Assembly: GCA_903880855.1 (NCBI GenBank) | Contig: CAIRQX010000033.1 | Span: 1-34,381, forward strand | Source of the DNA: an uncultured Burkholderiales bacterium | GTDB taxonomy: Bacteria > Pseudomonadota > Gammaproteobacteria > Burkholderiales > Burkholderiaceae_C | Direction: 5' to 3' | DNA: 34,381 nucleotides | Shown: positions 26,186 to 34,381 of the stretch, piece by piece | Layout: the number at the start of each line of letters is the position of its first letter | How positions within the stretch are numbered: the first letter of the stretch is position 1 | Position numbers and translations under genes: made by a program | The notes under the pieces: generated by a model | Database searches by the model: none | Told to the model about the DNA's origin: nothing | The model's input: the letters and a program-made list of their open reading frames with translations, nothing else

Positions 26186-27126
26186 GCAAATAACTCCTCG
26201 TAGCTGACAGTAGCTGTACCAAATTTACCTACCACCACGCCACCCGCGCGGTTGGCCCAAGGCATAGCCTCGCGCAAAGACATTCCGGCTGCCACAAGGG
26301 CTGCGAGGGCGGCAATCACGGTGTCGCCTGCACCCGTCACATCAAACACTTCGCGCGCTTGGGCTGCGATATGTGTGACGCCTTGTGCATCGAACAGGGT
26401 CATGCCTTCTTCGCTGCGCGTGAGCAACACAGCGTCGAGTTGCAATTGCTTGCGCAAGTTGTGCGCTTTGGTGCTGAGTTCTTCTTCGCTATTCCAACCA
26501 CCCACCACTTGCTGCAATTCAGCACGGTTAGGTGTGATGCAAGTAGCACCTGCATAGCGTGAAAAGTCGCTGCCTTTGGGGTCAATCAACACGGCTTTGT
26601 TGGCTTTGCGCGCTGCAGCAATCATGTCAGTCACATGCGCCAAGCCGCCTTTGCCGTAGTCGGAGAACAACACGACTGGATGGTCTACTAAGAGTTGCAT
26701 GAACTGCTGGGTTTGCGAAGACAAGACTTCGTTTTGTGGCGTGTTTTCAAAATCTACACGGAGTAATTGTTGTTGCCGTCCAATGACGCGCAGTTTGACG
26801 GTGGTTTTGAGTTGGGCGTCGCGACCGAAATAAGGGGTGATGCCGCTTTTGGCGATCAGGTCTTGCAATAAATGGCTAGCTTCATCGTCACCAACTACGG
26901 ACAGCAAAGAGGCTTGCGCCCCAACGCTCACGGCATTGAAGGCTACGTTGGCGCATCCACCCAAACGGTTTTCTTCGCGGGTGATACGCACCACAGGCAC
27001 AGGGGCCTCGGGGCTGATGCGGTCAACAGCGCCGTACCAGTAACGGTCGAGCATGACATCGCCGACCACCAATACTTTGGCTTGCGCGAGTTGCTCTTTG
27101 GAGAGTGGAGGTTTGGGTAAGTTCAT
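26182..27126 (-). CDS. rfaE1: D-glycero-beta-D-manno-heptose 7-phosphate kinase, single-domain HldA
   Basis: This 314-residue PfkB-type kinase phosphorylates heptose 7-phosphate at C1 for ADP-heptose synthesis. It matches the N-terminal domain of E. coli Hld[14 protein letters not shown] and [17 protein letters not shown] for sugar binding, and [18 protein letters not shown] with the catalytic aspartate and anion hole. The C-terminal nucleotidyltransferase domain of HldE is absent, so a separate HldC (RfaE2) must be encoded elsewhere. That is usual in betaproteobacteria. The start overlaps the lapB stop by 4 bases and the end overlaps hldD by 4 bases. Confidence 0.95.
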   Translation of the reverse strand: MNLPKPPLSKEQLAQAKVLVVGDVMLDRYWYGAVDRISPEAPVPVVRITREENRLGGCANVAFNAVSVGAQASLLSVVGDDEASHLLQDLIAKSGITPYFGRDAQLKTTVKLRVIGRQQQLLRVDFENTPQNEVLSSQTQQFMQLLVDHPVVLFSDYGKGGLAHVTDMIAAARKANKAVLIDPKGSDFSRYAGATCITPNRAELQQVVGGWNSEEELSTKAHNLRKQLQLDAVLLTRSEEGMTLFDAQGVTHIAAQAREVFDVTGAGDTVIAALAALVAAGMSLREAMPWANRAGGVVVGKFGTATVSYEELFA

Positions 27127-28274
27127 AGTTCTTCAATACGCTTTGGCGGATAACTGTCCCAAGCTTGGCAGCCTGGGCATTGCCAGAAATGTTGTGTTGC
27201 TTCAAAACCGCAAGCTGCACAGCGATAGCGTTGCAGAGGCTTGGCAGCGCGTTCGAGCGCGCGTTGCACTTGTGGATGGAATTGTTGGTGCTCAAATTTT
27301 TCGTTGGCAATCCATTGGGTGGCGGCAACCAATGAGGGTTCGCGTTCTAAGTGCTTGGCAAACCATTGGCTGGTGTCTGTCTCGCCACGCGCTGTGCGCA
27401 AGGACACGATGGCTTGCAATACATCGAGGGATGCCGTGTGTTGGTAGAGATGTTCTAAAAACTGCAAGGCGTCATCTAAGCAATGCAATTCTTGAGCAAG
27501 CACCGCTAACCGAGGCGCTAAGAGTGGCACTGCGGAAGGCGCGGTATGCGCAAGACGTTTGAGCGTGTCGTAAGCGGCTTGTGTCTCACCTGATTCGCTT
27601 AGCACTTTAGCCATCGCTAATGGCGCTCTAGCCGCGTGAGGTGCAGTATCGATAGCTTGTTGCAAGAGACGAATTTTGGTGGCGTTGTCTTGGGTCGTCT
27701 CGTTGCTTTCGGCCTGCTCGCACAGGTAATGCGCCAAGCGGCCTTGAAAACTCCCATTGCCCGAGGCATTGAGTTTGTGCGCGATGTCGGTGGCTTTGGC
27801 CCAGTCGCGCGAGCGTTCATAAATACTGAGTAAGGCCAAATGCGCTTGTTCCGCGAAAGCGGTGCCTTCTAGCTTGGACAAGGCGTCTTCGGCGCGGTCT
27901 AGCAAACCTGCTTTAAAAAAGTCCAAGGCCAAAGCATGTTGGGCGCGGTCTAGATCGGCTTGGCTTAAGTCACCACGTGAGAGCAGGTGTTGGTGGACAC
28001 GTACCGCACGTTCGTATTCGCCACGGCGGCGAAACAAATTGCCTAAAGCGAAGTGCAACTCGGAGGTGTCCGGGTCGTGTTGCACAGCTTCAATAAAAGC
28101 ATCAATCGCTTGGTCTTGTTGCTCGTTGAGCAAGTAGTTCAAGCCTTTGAAGTAAGCGCGCGGGGTTTGGCGGTTTTCAAAACGCAACTGACGCAAGTCG
28201 ACCCGCGAAGCTAACCAACCTAATCCAAAGGCCAAAGGCAGACCAAACAAAACCCAGCTGATATCAAATTCCAT
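27123..28274 (-). CDS. lapB: LPS assembly protein LapB (YciM)
   Basis: LapB is an inner-membrane scaffold that links LPS synthesis with FtsH-dependent degradation of LpxC. The ATG at 28274 gives 383 residues, close to the 389 of E. coli. It starts with a single N-terminal membrane helix (about residues 4-20: ISWVLFGLPLAFGLGWLAS). A long array of TPR helices follows, then a rubredoxin-like zinc/iron knuckle with Cys352, Cys355, Cys366 and Cys369 (YRCAACGFEA and FWQCPGCQAW). The start overlaps lapA by 11 bases and the stop overlaps rfaE1 by 4 bases. Control of LpxC by LapB fits its place among LPS heptose genes. Confidence 0.95.
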   Translation of the reverse strand: MEFDISWVLFGLPLAFGLGWLASRVDLRQLRFENRQTPRAYFKGLNYLLNEQQDQAIDAFIEAVQHDPDTSELHFALGNLFRRRGEYERAVRVHQHLLSRGDLSQADLDRAQHALALDFFKAGLLDRAEDALSKLEGTAFAEQAHLALLSIYERSRDWAKATDIAHKLNASGNGSFQGRLAHYLCEQAESNETTQDNATKIRLLQQAIDTAPHAARAPLAMAKVLSESGETQAAYDTLKRLAHTAPSAVPLLAPRLAVLAQELHCLDDALQFLEHLYQHTASLDVLQAIVSLRTARGETDTSQWFAKHLEREPSLVAATQWIANEKFEHQQFHPQVQRALERAAKPLQRYRCAACGFEATQHFWQCPGCQAWDSYPPKRIEEL

Positions 28275-28575
28275 GCGCGGTGTCCGGTAGGGCTGGCTTG
28301 TTGCTGACGTTGGTGGACATGGGTTCTGTTGGGGTAGTGCTTGTGGACTTGGCCAAGCGACGTAACTTCCACCAGCGTGGCAGCATGCCCATGACGCCCA
28401 CAGCAACACCCAATACAAAAATGCTCAAGACGACCACGATCAAAGGCGCACGCCAAGCGGCGCCAAAAAAGAAATGCACCAAGATGTCTTCTTGGTTATT
28501 GAGTGCAAATGCGAACAGGGTAAAAAAAATGGCTGCTTTCAATGTCCATTGAAGCAGCCACATGAGGTTTTTCAA
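28264..28575 (-). CDS. lapA: LapA family inner-membrane protein
   Basis: This 103-residue protein is a LapA (DUF1049) family member that partners LapB in LPS assembly. It has two transmembrane helices: about residues 6-25 (LQWTLKAAIFFTLFAFAL) and 41-65 (APLIVVVLSIFVLGVAVGVMGML). The QEDILVHFFFG segment between them is typical, and a polar tail follows. It starts with TTG: an AGGAG five bases upstream supports this, while the ATG four codons later has no ribosome-binding site. A strong terminator-like hairpin with an 8-T tract lies within codons 6-18, so the first membrane helix and the hairpin are encoded by the same bases. The gene overlaps lapB by 11 bases. Confidence 0.9.
   Translation of the reverse strand: MKNLMWLLQWTLKAAIFFTLFAFALNNQEDILVHFFFGAAWRAPLIVVVLSIFVLGVAVGVMGMLPRWWKLRRLAKSTSTTPTEPMSTNVSNKPALPDTAHGI
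28522..28559 (-). terminator. Terminator-like hairpin with U8 tract inside the 5' end of lapA
   Basis: On minus, GGCTGCTTCAATG and CATTGAAAGCAGCC form a 13-bp stem with one bulged base and a very short apical loop. One A and then eight Ts follow directly (28529-28522). It starts 63 bases after the ihfB stop and 16 bases into lapA. It has every sequence property of an intrinsic terminator, but whether it terminates while lapA is being translated is unknown. Confidence 0.7.
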
Positions 28576-28596
28576 AGTAACTCCTCAGTGACTGAG
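28576..28596 (-). promoter_or_regulatory. lapA ribosome-binding site partly inside a small hairpin
   Basis: On minus, CTCAG-TCA-CTGAG forms a 5-bp stem with a 3-base loop. Its 3' arm runs into the AGGAG that serves the TTG start at 28575. The stem takes up part of the GAGGAG run. Confidence 0.5.
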
Positions 28597-28621
28597 AAGA
28601 ATTTTAGCCCCGAGAGTCGAT

Positions 28622-28939
28622 TTACTTTTTGACTGGTGTCGCAGCCAATATTTCTTGTGTGCGTGCATCCACCGCTTCGCGCAAGGCTTTGCCTGGCTTG
28701 AAGTGGGGCACACGTTTTTCTGGAATCGCGACACTCTCGCCGGAACGCGGATTGCGTCCCATGCGAGGGGGCCGACGGTTGATCGAAAAACTGCCAAAAC
28801 CCCGCAATTCAATGCGGTGCCCGCGCACCAAGGCGTCGCCCATCGCGTCAAGAAGCGTCTTGACGGCGAACTCAGCGTCGCGGTGCGTGAGCTGGCTGAA
28901 ACGTGCAGCCAGTTCTTCGACCAAGTCGGAACGGGTCAT
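28622..28939 (-). CDS. ihfB: Integration host factor subunit beta
   Basis: IHF-beta pairs with IHF-alpha to bend DNA sharply at specific sites, affecting transcription, recombination and nucleoid shape. The 105-residue product begins [11 protein letters not shown] and has the HU/IHF fold. [18 protein letters not shown] contains the beta-arm and the intercalating proline region, and a short lysine-rich tail ends it. The start overlaps the rpsA stop by 4 bases. The rpsA-ihfB pair is widely conserved in proteobacteria. A 46-base gap and then a terminator-like hairpin separate it from the following LPS genes. Confidence 0.96.
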   Translation of the reverse strand: MTRSDLVEELAARFSQLTHRDAEFAVKTLLDAMGDALVRGHRIELRGFGSFSINRRPPRMGRNPRSGESVAIPEKRVPHFKPGKALREAVDARTQEILAATPVKK

Positions 28940-30624
28940 CCGTTGTTGTTGTCGTCAAGCTTGGCACGCAACAAAGCGCCCAAACTGGTGGTACCCGTGT
29001 TTTCACGTGACGATTGTTGTGACAAGTTAGCCATAGCTTCTTGTTGGTCGACAGCGTCTTTGGCTTTGATGGACAACTGGATGTTGCGGGTCTTGCGATC
29101 CACATTGACCACCACAGCAGTGACTTCGTCGCCGACTTTGAGCACGTGGCTGGCGTCTTCCACGCGGTCGCGTGAAATTTCGCTGACGCGCAAGTAACCG
29201 ACGATGTCTTCGCCCAAATCGATTTCAGCGCCTTTGGCGTCAACCGTTTTGACCTTACCCGTGACGGTTTGGCCTTTGTCGTTGACAGACACGAAGGTGG
29301 TGAAGGGGTCAGAGTCGAGTTGCTTGATACCCAAGGAGATGCGCTCGCGCTCGACGTCCACAGCCAATACCAAGGCTTCGACTTCTTGGCCTTTTTTGTA
29401 TTCGCGGACAGCGTTTTCGCCGGTCTCGTTCCAAGACAGATCAGACAAGTGCACCAAACCGTCGATGCCAGCCGCCAATCCGACGAACACGCCGAAGTCG
29501 GTGATGGATTTGATGGGGCCTTTGACGCGGTCGCCGCGCTTGGTGTTTTGTGCGAAGTCTTGCCATGGGTTGGCTTTGCACTGCTTCATGCCGAGGCTGA
29601 TACGGCGCTTGTCTTCGTCGATCTCGAGGACCATGACTTCGACTTCGTCGCCCAAGGCCACGATTTTGGAAGGTGCCACGTTCTTGTTGGTCCAGTCCAT
29701 TTCAGACACGTGGACCAAGCCTTCGATGCCGGGTTCGAGTTCCACAAACGCGCCGTAGTCGGCAATGTTGGTGATCTTGCCGAACAAACGGGTGCTTTGT
29801 GGGTAGCGACGGTTGACGCCCATCCATGGGTCGTCGCCCATTTGTTTGAGGCCCAAAGAGACGCGGTTTTTGTCGGTATCGAACTTAAGGATCTTGGCGG
29901 TAATTTCTTGACCGGCTGTGACCACTTCAGAAGGATGACGGACACGACGCCATGCCATGTCGGTGATGTGCAACAAGCCATCGATGCCGCCGAGGTCAAC
30001 GAATGCACCGTATTCGGTGATGTTTTTGACCACGCCGTGGACCACAGAACCTTCTTTAAGGTTGTCCATGAGTTTGGCGCGCTCTTCGCCCATCGACGCT
30101 TCGACCACGGCACGGCGAGACAACACGACGTTGTTGCGCTTGCGGTCGAGCTTGATGACTTTGAATTCCATGGTCTTGTTCTCGTAGGGAGACAAGTCTT
30201 TGATCGGACGGGTGTCGATCAGTGAACCAGGCAAGAAAGCGCGGATGCCGTTGACCAAGACGGTCAGGCCACCTTTGACTTTGCCGCTGGTGGTGCCAGT
30301 GACAAATTCGCCAGATTCGAGGGCTTTTTCTAAGCTCATCCAAGATGCCAAACGCTTGGCGGTGTCGCGGCTCAGAATGGTGTCGCCGTAGCCGTTTTCA
30401 ACGCTACCGATCGCGACAGAGACGAAGTCGCCCGCTTGGACTTCGAGTTCGCCCTTGTCGTTTTTAAATTCCTCGATAGGCACATATGCTTCGGACTTGA
30501 GGCCAGCGTTCACGACGACGTGGTTGTGTTCAATACGCACCACTTCAGCAGTGATCACTTCTCCAGTGCGCATTTCAGAGCGCTTCAAGGATTCTTCAAA
30601 CAGGGCGGCAAAAGATTCAGACAT
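28936..30624 (-). CDS. rpsA: 30S ribosomal protein S1
   Basis: S1 binds mRNA leaders and brings them to the 30S subunit. The 562-residue product begins [20 protein letters not shown], matching E. coli S1, and holds six S1 RNA-binding repeats. The repeats carry segments such as [37 protein letters not shown] and [23 protein letters not shown] eight codons upstream (30648) is in frame, but the ATG at 30624 fits homologues. No Shine-Dalgarno precedes either start, as in E. coli rpsA, whose leader is autoregulated by S1. The 104-base leader contains a long-range stem. The stop overlaps ihfB by 4 bases. Confidence 0.96.
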   Translation of the reverse strand: MSESFAALFEESLKRSEMRTGEVITAEVVRIEHNHVVVNAGLKSEAYVPIEEFKNDKGELEVQAGDFVSVAIGSVENGYGDTILSRDTAKRLASWMSLEKALESGEFVTGTTSGKVKGGLTVLVNGIRAFLPGSLIDTRPIKDLSPYENKTMEFKVIKLDRKRNNVVLSRRAVVEASMGEERAKLMDNLKEGSVVHGVVKNITEYGAFVDLGGIDGLLHITDMAWRRVRHPSEVVTAGQEITAKILKFDTDKNRVSLGLKQMGDDPWMGVNRRYPQSTRLFGKITNIADYGAFVELEPGIEGLVHVSEMDWTNKNVAPSKIVALGDEVEVMVLEIDEDKRRISLGMKQCKANPWQDFAQNTKRGDRVKGPIKSITDFGVFVGLAAGIDGLVHLSDLSWNETGENAVREYKKGQEVEALVLAVDVERERISLGIKQLDSDPFTTFVSVNDKGQTVTGKVKTVDAKGAEIDLGEDIVGYLRVSEISRDRVEDASHVLKVGDEVTAVVVNVDRKTRNIQLSIKAKDAVDQQEAMANLSQQSSRENTGTTSLGALLRAKLDDNNNG

Positions 30625-30664
30625 GTATTTTTGTGTGGCGTTTGCCACGGGTTAGGTTGTCGAT

Positions 30665-30708
30665 CCATTTGGCCAGTGCGCCAATGCAGCGCGAGGGGAG
30701 CCAAATGG
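30665..30708 (-). promoter_or_regulatory. Stem-loop in the rpsA leader
   Basis: GCCAAATGG and CCATTTGGC form a perfect 9-bp stem around 26 bases, which can themselves form an inner GCGC/GCGC stem. It lies between the aroA-cmk stop and the rpsA start. No T tract follows on minus, so it is not an intrinsic terminator. A role in S1 autoregulation or mRNA processing is inference. Confidence 0.5.
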
Positions 30709-30728
30709 GCCAGGGGGCAGACTAGGGG

Positions 30729-32792
30729 TTAGAAAGGCTGCTTTGCCTTCCACCAAGCCAACACCTGATCCACCGAGGCTTCGATGGACAGCTGGGAGTT
30801 GTCAAGCTGGAACGCGTCTTGTGCTGGTTTTAGGGGTGCAACGCTGCGGTTGGAGTCGCGGGCGTCACGTGCCTCTAAATCGGCGCGAAGACTGTCGAGT
30901 GTAGTCGAAATTCCCTTAGAAATCAACTGCTTATGGCGTCTTTCGGCTCTTTGCGCGGCACTGGCGGTCAAAAACACCTTCAAAGGCGCATTGGGAAAGA
31001 TGACCGTGCCCATGTCGCGCCCATCAGCCAAAAGACCTGGAAGGCGCTGAAAGCTTTGCTGCAAGGCGACCAAAGCGGTGCGCACATGGGGCAAGACCGA
31101 GACTTTGGAGGCGTTCATACCGGCTTCTTCGGTGCGGATGGCGTCGCTCACATCTTGGGCACCTAGCCAAACGGACTCACCTTCAAAACGCACTGGCAAG
31201 GTGCGGGCAAGGTCGGCAATGGCGTTTTCGTGAGCGGTGTCTAACTGAAGGCCTGCTTGGAGCGCGGCCAATGCGGTGATGCGATAGAGCGCACCTGAAT
31301 CTAAATAGTGGTAGCCCAAGGCTTGCGCCACACGGCTAGCCAAAGTGCCCTTGCCAGACGCGGTGGGGCCGTCGATACAAATGACGGGGATATGGTGTAC
31401 CTCGGCTTGGGTGACTGAAAACAGGGCTTCGAAATAGTCGGGGAAAGTTTTGGCGACGCACTTGGGGTCTTCGATACGCACCGGAATTTGCGCTGCGTTG
31501 AATGCAGCCAACGAAAAGCACATGGCGACGCGGTGGTCGTCGTAGGTGTGGATGGAGGCGGGTTGCCATTGACCTAGTTTTTGAGCCGCATGCGAGGCTT
31601 TTGCAATGACAGGGGGTGTAGTTATTGAAGAAGTTGTTTGCTCTGTTGGTAACGGATATACCTTTAACCAATCAGCCCCTTCTTCCACCTGGGCCCCTAG
31701 CTTTCTGCATTCAGTTGCCATGGCGTGTATGCGGTCTGTTTCCTTGACGCGCCAACTCGCGATGTTGCGCAAGGTGGTGGGGCTGTCGGCATAAAGCGCC
31801 ATCACGGCCAAGGTCATGGCAGCGTCGGGAATGTGGTTGCAGTCGAGTTCAATGCCTTTGAGCGGCCAAGCGCCGCGGCGTACCTCTAACCAATTGGGAC
31901 CACTGGTGATCTGCGCGCCCATTTGCGTGGCGGCATCCATGAATCGGATATCGCCTTGTATGGAATCGGCGCCGACGCCTTGGATACGAATAGGATCCTC
32001 GCCGCCCGCCGCGATTGCACCCAGCGCAATAAAGTAACTTGCCGACGACGCATCGGCCTCTACATGGATGGTTTTGGGGGACTGGTACGACGCCCCAGCA
32101 GGGATAGTGAAACGCTGCCAACCATCGCGTTTGACGAGAATGCCAAAACGTTGCAACAGGTTCAAGGTGATGTCGATATAGGGTTTGCTGATGAGTTCGC
32201 CCACCACGTCAATCACGATGTCACGATTTTTAGCGGCGAGCGGTAAAGCCATCAACAAAGCCGTCAAAAACTGGCTGGAGACATCGCCCCTTACTTGAAT
32301 GGGTTGGTCTAACTTTAGAGTTGGTTTGCCAATGCGCAAAGGCGGAAAGCCGTCGTTGCCTAGGTACACAATGTGGCATCCTAGCAAACGCAATGCATCG
32401 ACTAAATCTCCAATGGGGCGCTCATGCATGCGCGCCACACCCTTGAGCGTGAAGTCTCCACCCAACACAGCCAGAGCGGCAGTCAGAGGGCGCATAGCGG
32501 TGCCAGCGTTGCCCATGAAAAATTCGATGGGTGCGGCGTGTTGCAACTGTCCGCCAAGACCAGTGACGGTTAAGGTGGTGCCGGCTTCTTGCACGCCGCA
32601 TCCCAGTTGGCGCAAGGCTGCGAGCATCACGCGGGTGTCGTCGGAGTCGAGCAAGTCGTGGACCACTGTCGTGCCTTGGCAAAGGGCAGAGAGCAACAGC
32701 ACGCGGTTAGAAATGCTCTTAGAGCCTGGCAAGGTGATGGTTCCCGAGGCGCTGTGAAGCGGAGGAAGGTCTAGGAACGCAGTGGAAAACAT
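30729..32792 (-). CDS. aroA-cmk: Bifunctional EPSP synthase / cytidylate kinase (AroA-Cmk fusion)
   Basis: One 687-residue chain joins two enzymes. Residues 1 to about 460 are 5-enolpyruvylshikimate-3-phosphate synthase of the shikimate pathway. It has [14 protein letters not shown] (Lys25), [36 protein letters not shown] and [16 protein letters not shown] (417 onward). Residues from about 468 are CMP kinase, with P-loop GPTASGKGT at 475-483 and YLDSGALYR. The fusion is known in Comamonadaceae and relatives, where aroA and cmk are otherwise neighbours before rpsA. A low-complexity insertion of about 24 residues (383-407) precedes the TYDDHR motif. The gene begins 19 bases after tyrA, without a clear ribosome-binding site. 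Confidence 0.95.
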   Translation of the reverse strand: MFSTAFLDLPPLHSASGTITLPGSKSISNRVLLLSALCQGTTVVHDLLDSDDTRVMLAALRQLGCGVQEAGTTLTVTGLGGQLQHAAPIEFFMGNAGTAMRPLTAALAVLGGDFTLKGVARMHERPIGDLVDALRLLGCHIVYLGNDGFPPLRIGKPTLKLDQPIQVRGDVSSQFLTALLMALPLAAKNRDIVIDVVGELISKPYIDITLNLLQRFGILVKRDGWQRFTIPAGASYQSPKTIHVEADASSASYFIALGAIAAGGEDPIRIQGVGADSIQGDIRFMDAATQMGAQITSGPNWLEVRRGAWPLKGIELDCNHIPDAAMTLAVMALYADSPTTLRNIASWRVKETDRIHAMATECRKLGAQVEEGADWLKVYPLPTEQTTSSITTPPVIAKASHAAQKLGQWQPASIHTYDDHRVAMCFSLAAFNAAQIPVRIEDPKCVAKTFPDYFEALFSVTQAEVHHIPVICIDGPTASGKGTLASRVAQALGYHYLDSGALYRITALAALQAGLQLDTAHENAIADLARTLPVRFEGESVWLGAQDVSDAIRTEEAGMNASKVSVLPHVRTALVALQQSFQRLPGLLADGRDMGTVIFPNAPLKVFLTASAAQRAERRHKQLISKGISTTLDSLRADLEARDARDSNRSVAPLKPAQDAFQLDNSQLSIEASVDQVLAWWKAKQPF

Positions 32793-32811
32793 TCGGTTAA
32801 ACGATACAAAT

Positions 32812-33708
32812 TTAAGCGTCAGATGCTAAGTTGCTTGCGTCCGTCGCCTGCAACTTCCAAGCGCTACGCACTTGGCTAGCTTGTGCGATCAGCGATTGAA
32901 GCGCTTGGGTGTCTTGGTTTTTTAAAGTATCTTCCAACTGCGCCAATGCCTTTTTGAAGTGCGTAATCTGGCTGAGCACTTCTGTTTGGTTCGCACTCAA
33001 AATATCCCGCCACACCGCGGGGTCGCTTCCGGCAATGCGCGAGAAGTCTCTAAAACCGGGACCCGCCATGCGCAGGAAATCTGCGCCTTCGGTTTGCGCC
33101 ATCAATCCGTTCACTGCGGCAAAAGCTAGCAGGTGGGGTAGATGGCTCACGGCTGCGAAAGTTGCGTCATGGGCTTCGGGGGTCATGGTGAAAACGGTGC
33201 TGCCCAAGGCTTGCCATACCGCTTGCGCTTGGCCCATCTGTGTGGCGCCTGTTTCAGGCAATGGTGTGAGGATGGTGCGACGGTTTTTGTAGAGATCGCC
33301 CTCGGCATGGTCGATACCTGCCACTTCTTTGCCTGCTATTGGATGGGCAGGCACAAAGCAGGACAAGCGCTCTCCCAAGGTTTCGCGGGCAGCAGCGACT
33401 ACGTCGCATTTGGTGGAGCCCACATCCATCAGCAATACATTGGCGGACATGGCAGGCACGATAGCTTCTAGGCTTTGGCGTGTAGCACTGACAGGAACTG
33501 CCAGCAAGACTAAATCTGCGCCTTGGACAGCTTGCGCCACGTTGTCGCAGGCCATGTCGATGACTTGGAGTTGTTGCGCACGTTGGCGGGTTTTTTCAGA
33601 AGCGCTAAAACCTGCGATGAACTTCACCAAGCCTGCTTGTTTCAACCCAAGCGCAAACGAGCCGCCCATCAGGCCACAGCCGATCACAGCAAGTTTTTGG
33701 AATGTCAT
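32812..33708 (-). CDS. tyrA: Prephenate dehydrogenase (TyrA)
   Basis: This NAD(P)-dependent dehydrogenase oxidises prephenate (or arogenate) for tyrosine synthesis. The 298-residue product has a Rossmann fingerprint [17 protein letters not shown] at the N-terminus, LLMDVGSTK, and the catalytic-histidine region [14 protein letters not shown]. There is no chorismate mutase domain. The ATG at 33708 is preferred. A TTG at 33735 would add nine residues that do not fit the family. Upstream pheA and downstream aroA-cmk belong to the same aromatic pathway. No strong Shine-Dalgarno was seen. Confidence 0.94.
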   Translation of the reverse strand: MTFQKLAVIGCGLMGGSFALGLKQAGLVKFIAGFSASEKTRQRAQQLQVIDMACDNVAQAVQGADLVLLAVPVSATRQSLEAIVPAMSANVLLMDVGSTKCDVVAAARETLGERLSCFVPAHPIAGKEVAGIDHAEGDLYKNRRTILTPLPETGATQMGQAQAVWQALGSTVFTMTPEAHDATFAAVSHLPHLLAFAAVNGLMAQTEGADFLRMAGPGFRDFSRIAGSDPAVWRDILSANQTEVLSQITHFKKALAQLEDTLKNQDTQALQSLIAQASQVRSAWKLQATDASNLASDA

Positions 33709-33746
33709 AGTGCTTAAAAAATCTAAAGCGGGCAAAAGCGCGGTTC

Positions 33747-33770
33747 GAACATCTTGTTGAAAAGATGTTC
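33747..33770 (-). promoter_or_regulatory. Intercistronic hairpin between pheA and tyrA
   Basis: GAACATCTT and AAGATGTTC form a perfect 9-bp stem with a 6-base loop, and the pheA stop codon sits at the base of its 5' arm. No T run follows on minus, so it is more likely to affect mRNA stability or coupling than termination. Confidence 0.5.
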
Positions 33771-34381
33771 AAGACTCAGAATCAGGGTAAGAGCCCAACA
33801 CCTTGTAGAAAGCGCACAGGCCTTGCAATTCTTGTAGAGCAGTCGCCACATGGGGTTGCGACACATGGCCTTGGATATCTATATAGAAGTAGTACTCCCA
33901 CTGGCCAGATTTGGCTGGGCGAGACTCAAAGCGCGTCATCGACACGCCATTGTTTTTGAGCGGCACTAGCAAGTCGTGGACAGCGCCTGGGCGATTGGGA
34001 ACCGACACCACCAAACTGGTGCAGTCGTGTCCCGAGGCAGGAGGCGTAGCCAAGGTTTGGGGCAGGGCGATTACCGCAAAACGGGTGCGGTTGTAGGCTT
34101 CGTCTTGGATGGCGTGGTGCACGATATGCAGAGCGAATTGGCTCGCTGCACGCTCGCTGGCCAAAGCCGCCCAAGCGGGGTTGGTAGCTGCGAGTCTTGC
34201 GCCTTCGGCGTTGCTAGAAACAGCACGTCGCTCGGCCAAAGGCAAATGTTGTGACAACCAGCCTTGGCATTGCGCCAAAGCTTGCGGGTGCGCCAAGATC
34301 ACTTCAACGCCTTGGTCGCTGTTGATTTGGCGCAGCAAGTTATGGCGAACCAACAAGCTGACTTCGCCCACCACATGGACG
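33769..34381 (-). CDS. pheA: Chorismate mutase/prephenate dehydratase, C-terminal part (P-protein)
   Basis: This is the 3' part of pheA, and its start lies beyond the window. The visible 203 codons hold the second half of the prephenate dehydratase domain. That half includes NRTRFAVIAL with the catalytic TRF motif. An ACT regulatory domain (SVPNRPGAVHDLLVPLKNNG then TRFESRPAKSGQWEYYFYIDI) follows and binds phenylalanine for feedback control. The ESRP motif of the phenylalanine site is intact. Whether an N-terminal chorismate mutase domain is fused, as is usual in this group, cannot be seen. tyrA follows after 60 bases. Confidence 0.93.
   Translation of the reverse strand, partial: VHVVGEVSLLVRHNLLRQINSDQGVEVILAHPQALAQCQGWLSQHLPLAERRAVSSNAEGARLAATNPAWAALASERAASQFALHIVHHAIQDEAYNRTRFAVIALPQTLATPPASGHDCTSLVVSVPNRPGAVHDLLVPLKNNGVSMTRFESRPAKSGQWEYYFYIDIQGHVSQPHVATALQELQGLCAFYKVLGSYPDSES

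Noticed and set aside
27053-27562. 169-codon plus-strand frame across the rfaE1-lapB junction
   Set aside because: Antisense to two well supported genes that overlap by 4 bases; no domain seen.
29269-30225. 318-codon open frame on plus inside rpsA
   Set aside because: It is exactly antisense to the S1 repeats, has the biased composition of a mirror frame (rich in Phe, Val, Asp, His), and has no homologous domain. Long antisense frames over rpsA are a known artefact.
1-34381. Search for tRNA, rRNA, CRISPR, transposase, integrase, toxin-antitoxin or defence genes
   Set aside because: None was seen. Almost all of the window is explained by conserved core genes and transporters.

Overview
The window looks like a chromosomal housekeeping segment of a betaproteobacterium in the order Burkholderiales, most likely family Comamonadaceae. 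The main evidence is the fused aroA-cmk gene and the gene order pheA, tyrA, aroA-cmk, rpsA, ihfB, lapA, lapB, hldA(rfaE1), hldD, comEA. Supporting evidence is the xseB-ispA-dxs cluster and several TRAP transporters. The genus cannot be fixed from sequence alone. Coding density is very high: no gap without a gene exceeds about 170 bases. I saw no rRNA, tRNA, CRISPR array, insertion sequence or prophage gene.

Layout. Bases 1-1382 hold the 3' part of uvrD. Bases 1390-3131 (minus) hold thrB and a BPSS1780-type membrane protein with overlapping ends. polA (3200-6019) and a ZIP-type metal transporter (6075-6914) run on plus and converge on a sulfurtransferase and a Rieske oxygenase (6911-8932, minus). 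xseB, ispA and dxs (9090-12147, plus) form an overlapping chain for a DNA-repair nuclease subunit and isoprenoid precursor supply. TRAP system 1 follows and is split: the binding protein is on plus (12233-13312), while the small and large permeases plus a small coupled membrane protein run towards it on minus (13404-15957), with a strong terminator between. Two tungstate-type ABC genes (tupB, tupC; 16046-17523) have no adjacent binding protein. TRAP system 2 (17905-20772, minus) is collinear and ends in an overlapping fluoride-channel gene, crcB. Divergent from it are a small lipoprotein and a full-length fused 5-oxoprolinase (20938-24946).

Bases 24931-34381 (minus) are a long, tightly packed superoperon. 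Read in transcription order it holds pheA (cut by the window edge), tyrA, aroA-cmk, rpsA, ihfB, lapA, lapB, rfaE1, hldD and comEA. It links aromatic amino-acid synthesis, CMP phosphorylation, translation, nucleoid structure, LPS assembly control, LPS heptose synthesis and a competence-type DNA-binding protein. Most junctions from rpsA onward overlap by 4-11 bases.

The most striking non-coding signal is a strong intrinsic-terminator-like hairpin with an 8-base T tract. It lies inside the first codons of lapA, directly downstream of ihfB, where it could separate expression of rpsA-ihfB from the LPS genes. Other regulatory candidates are a long-range stem in the rpsA leader, a hairpin containing the pheA stop codon, a 22-bp-period direct repeat before xseB, a 16-bp palindrome before the TRAP-1 binding protein, and an inverted repeat between TRAP-1 and tupB. 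No clearly novel multi-gene system was found.
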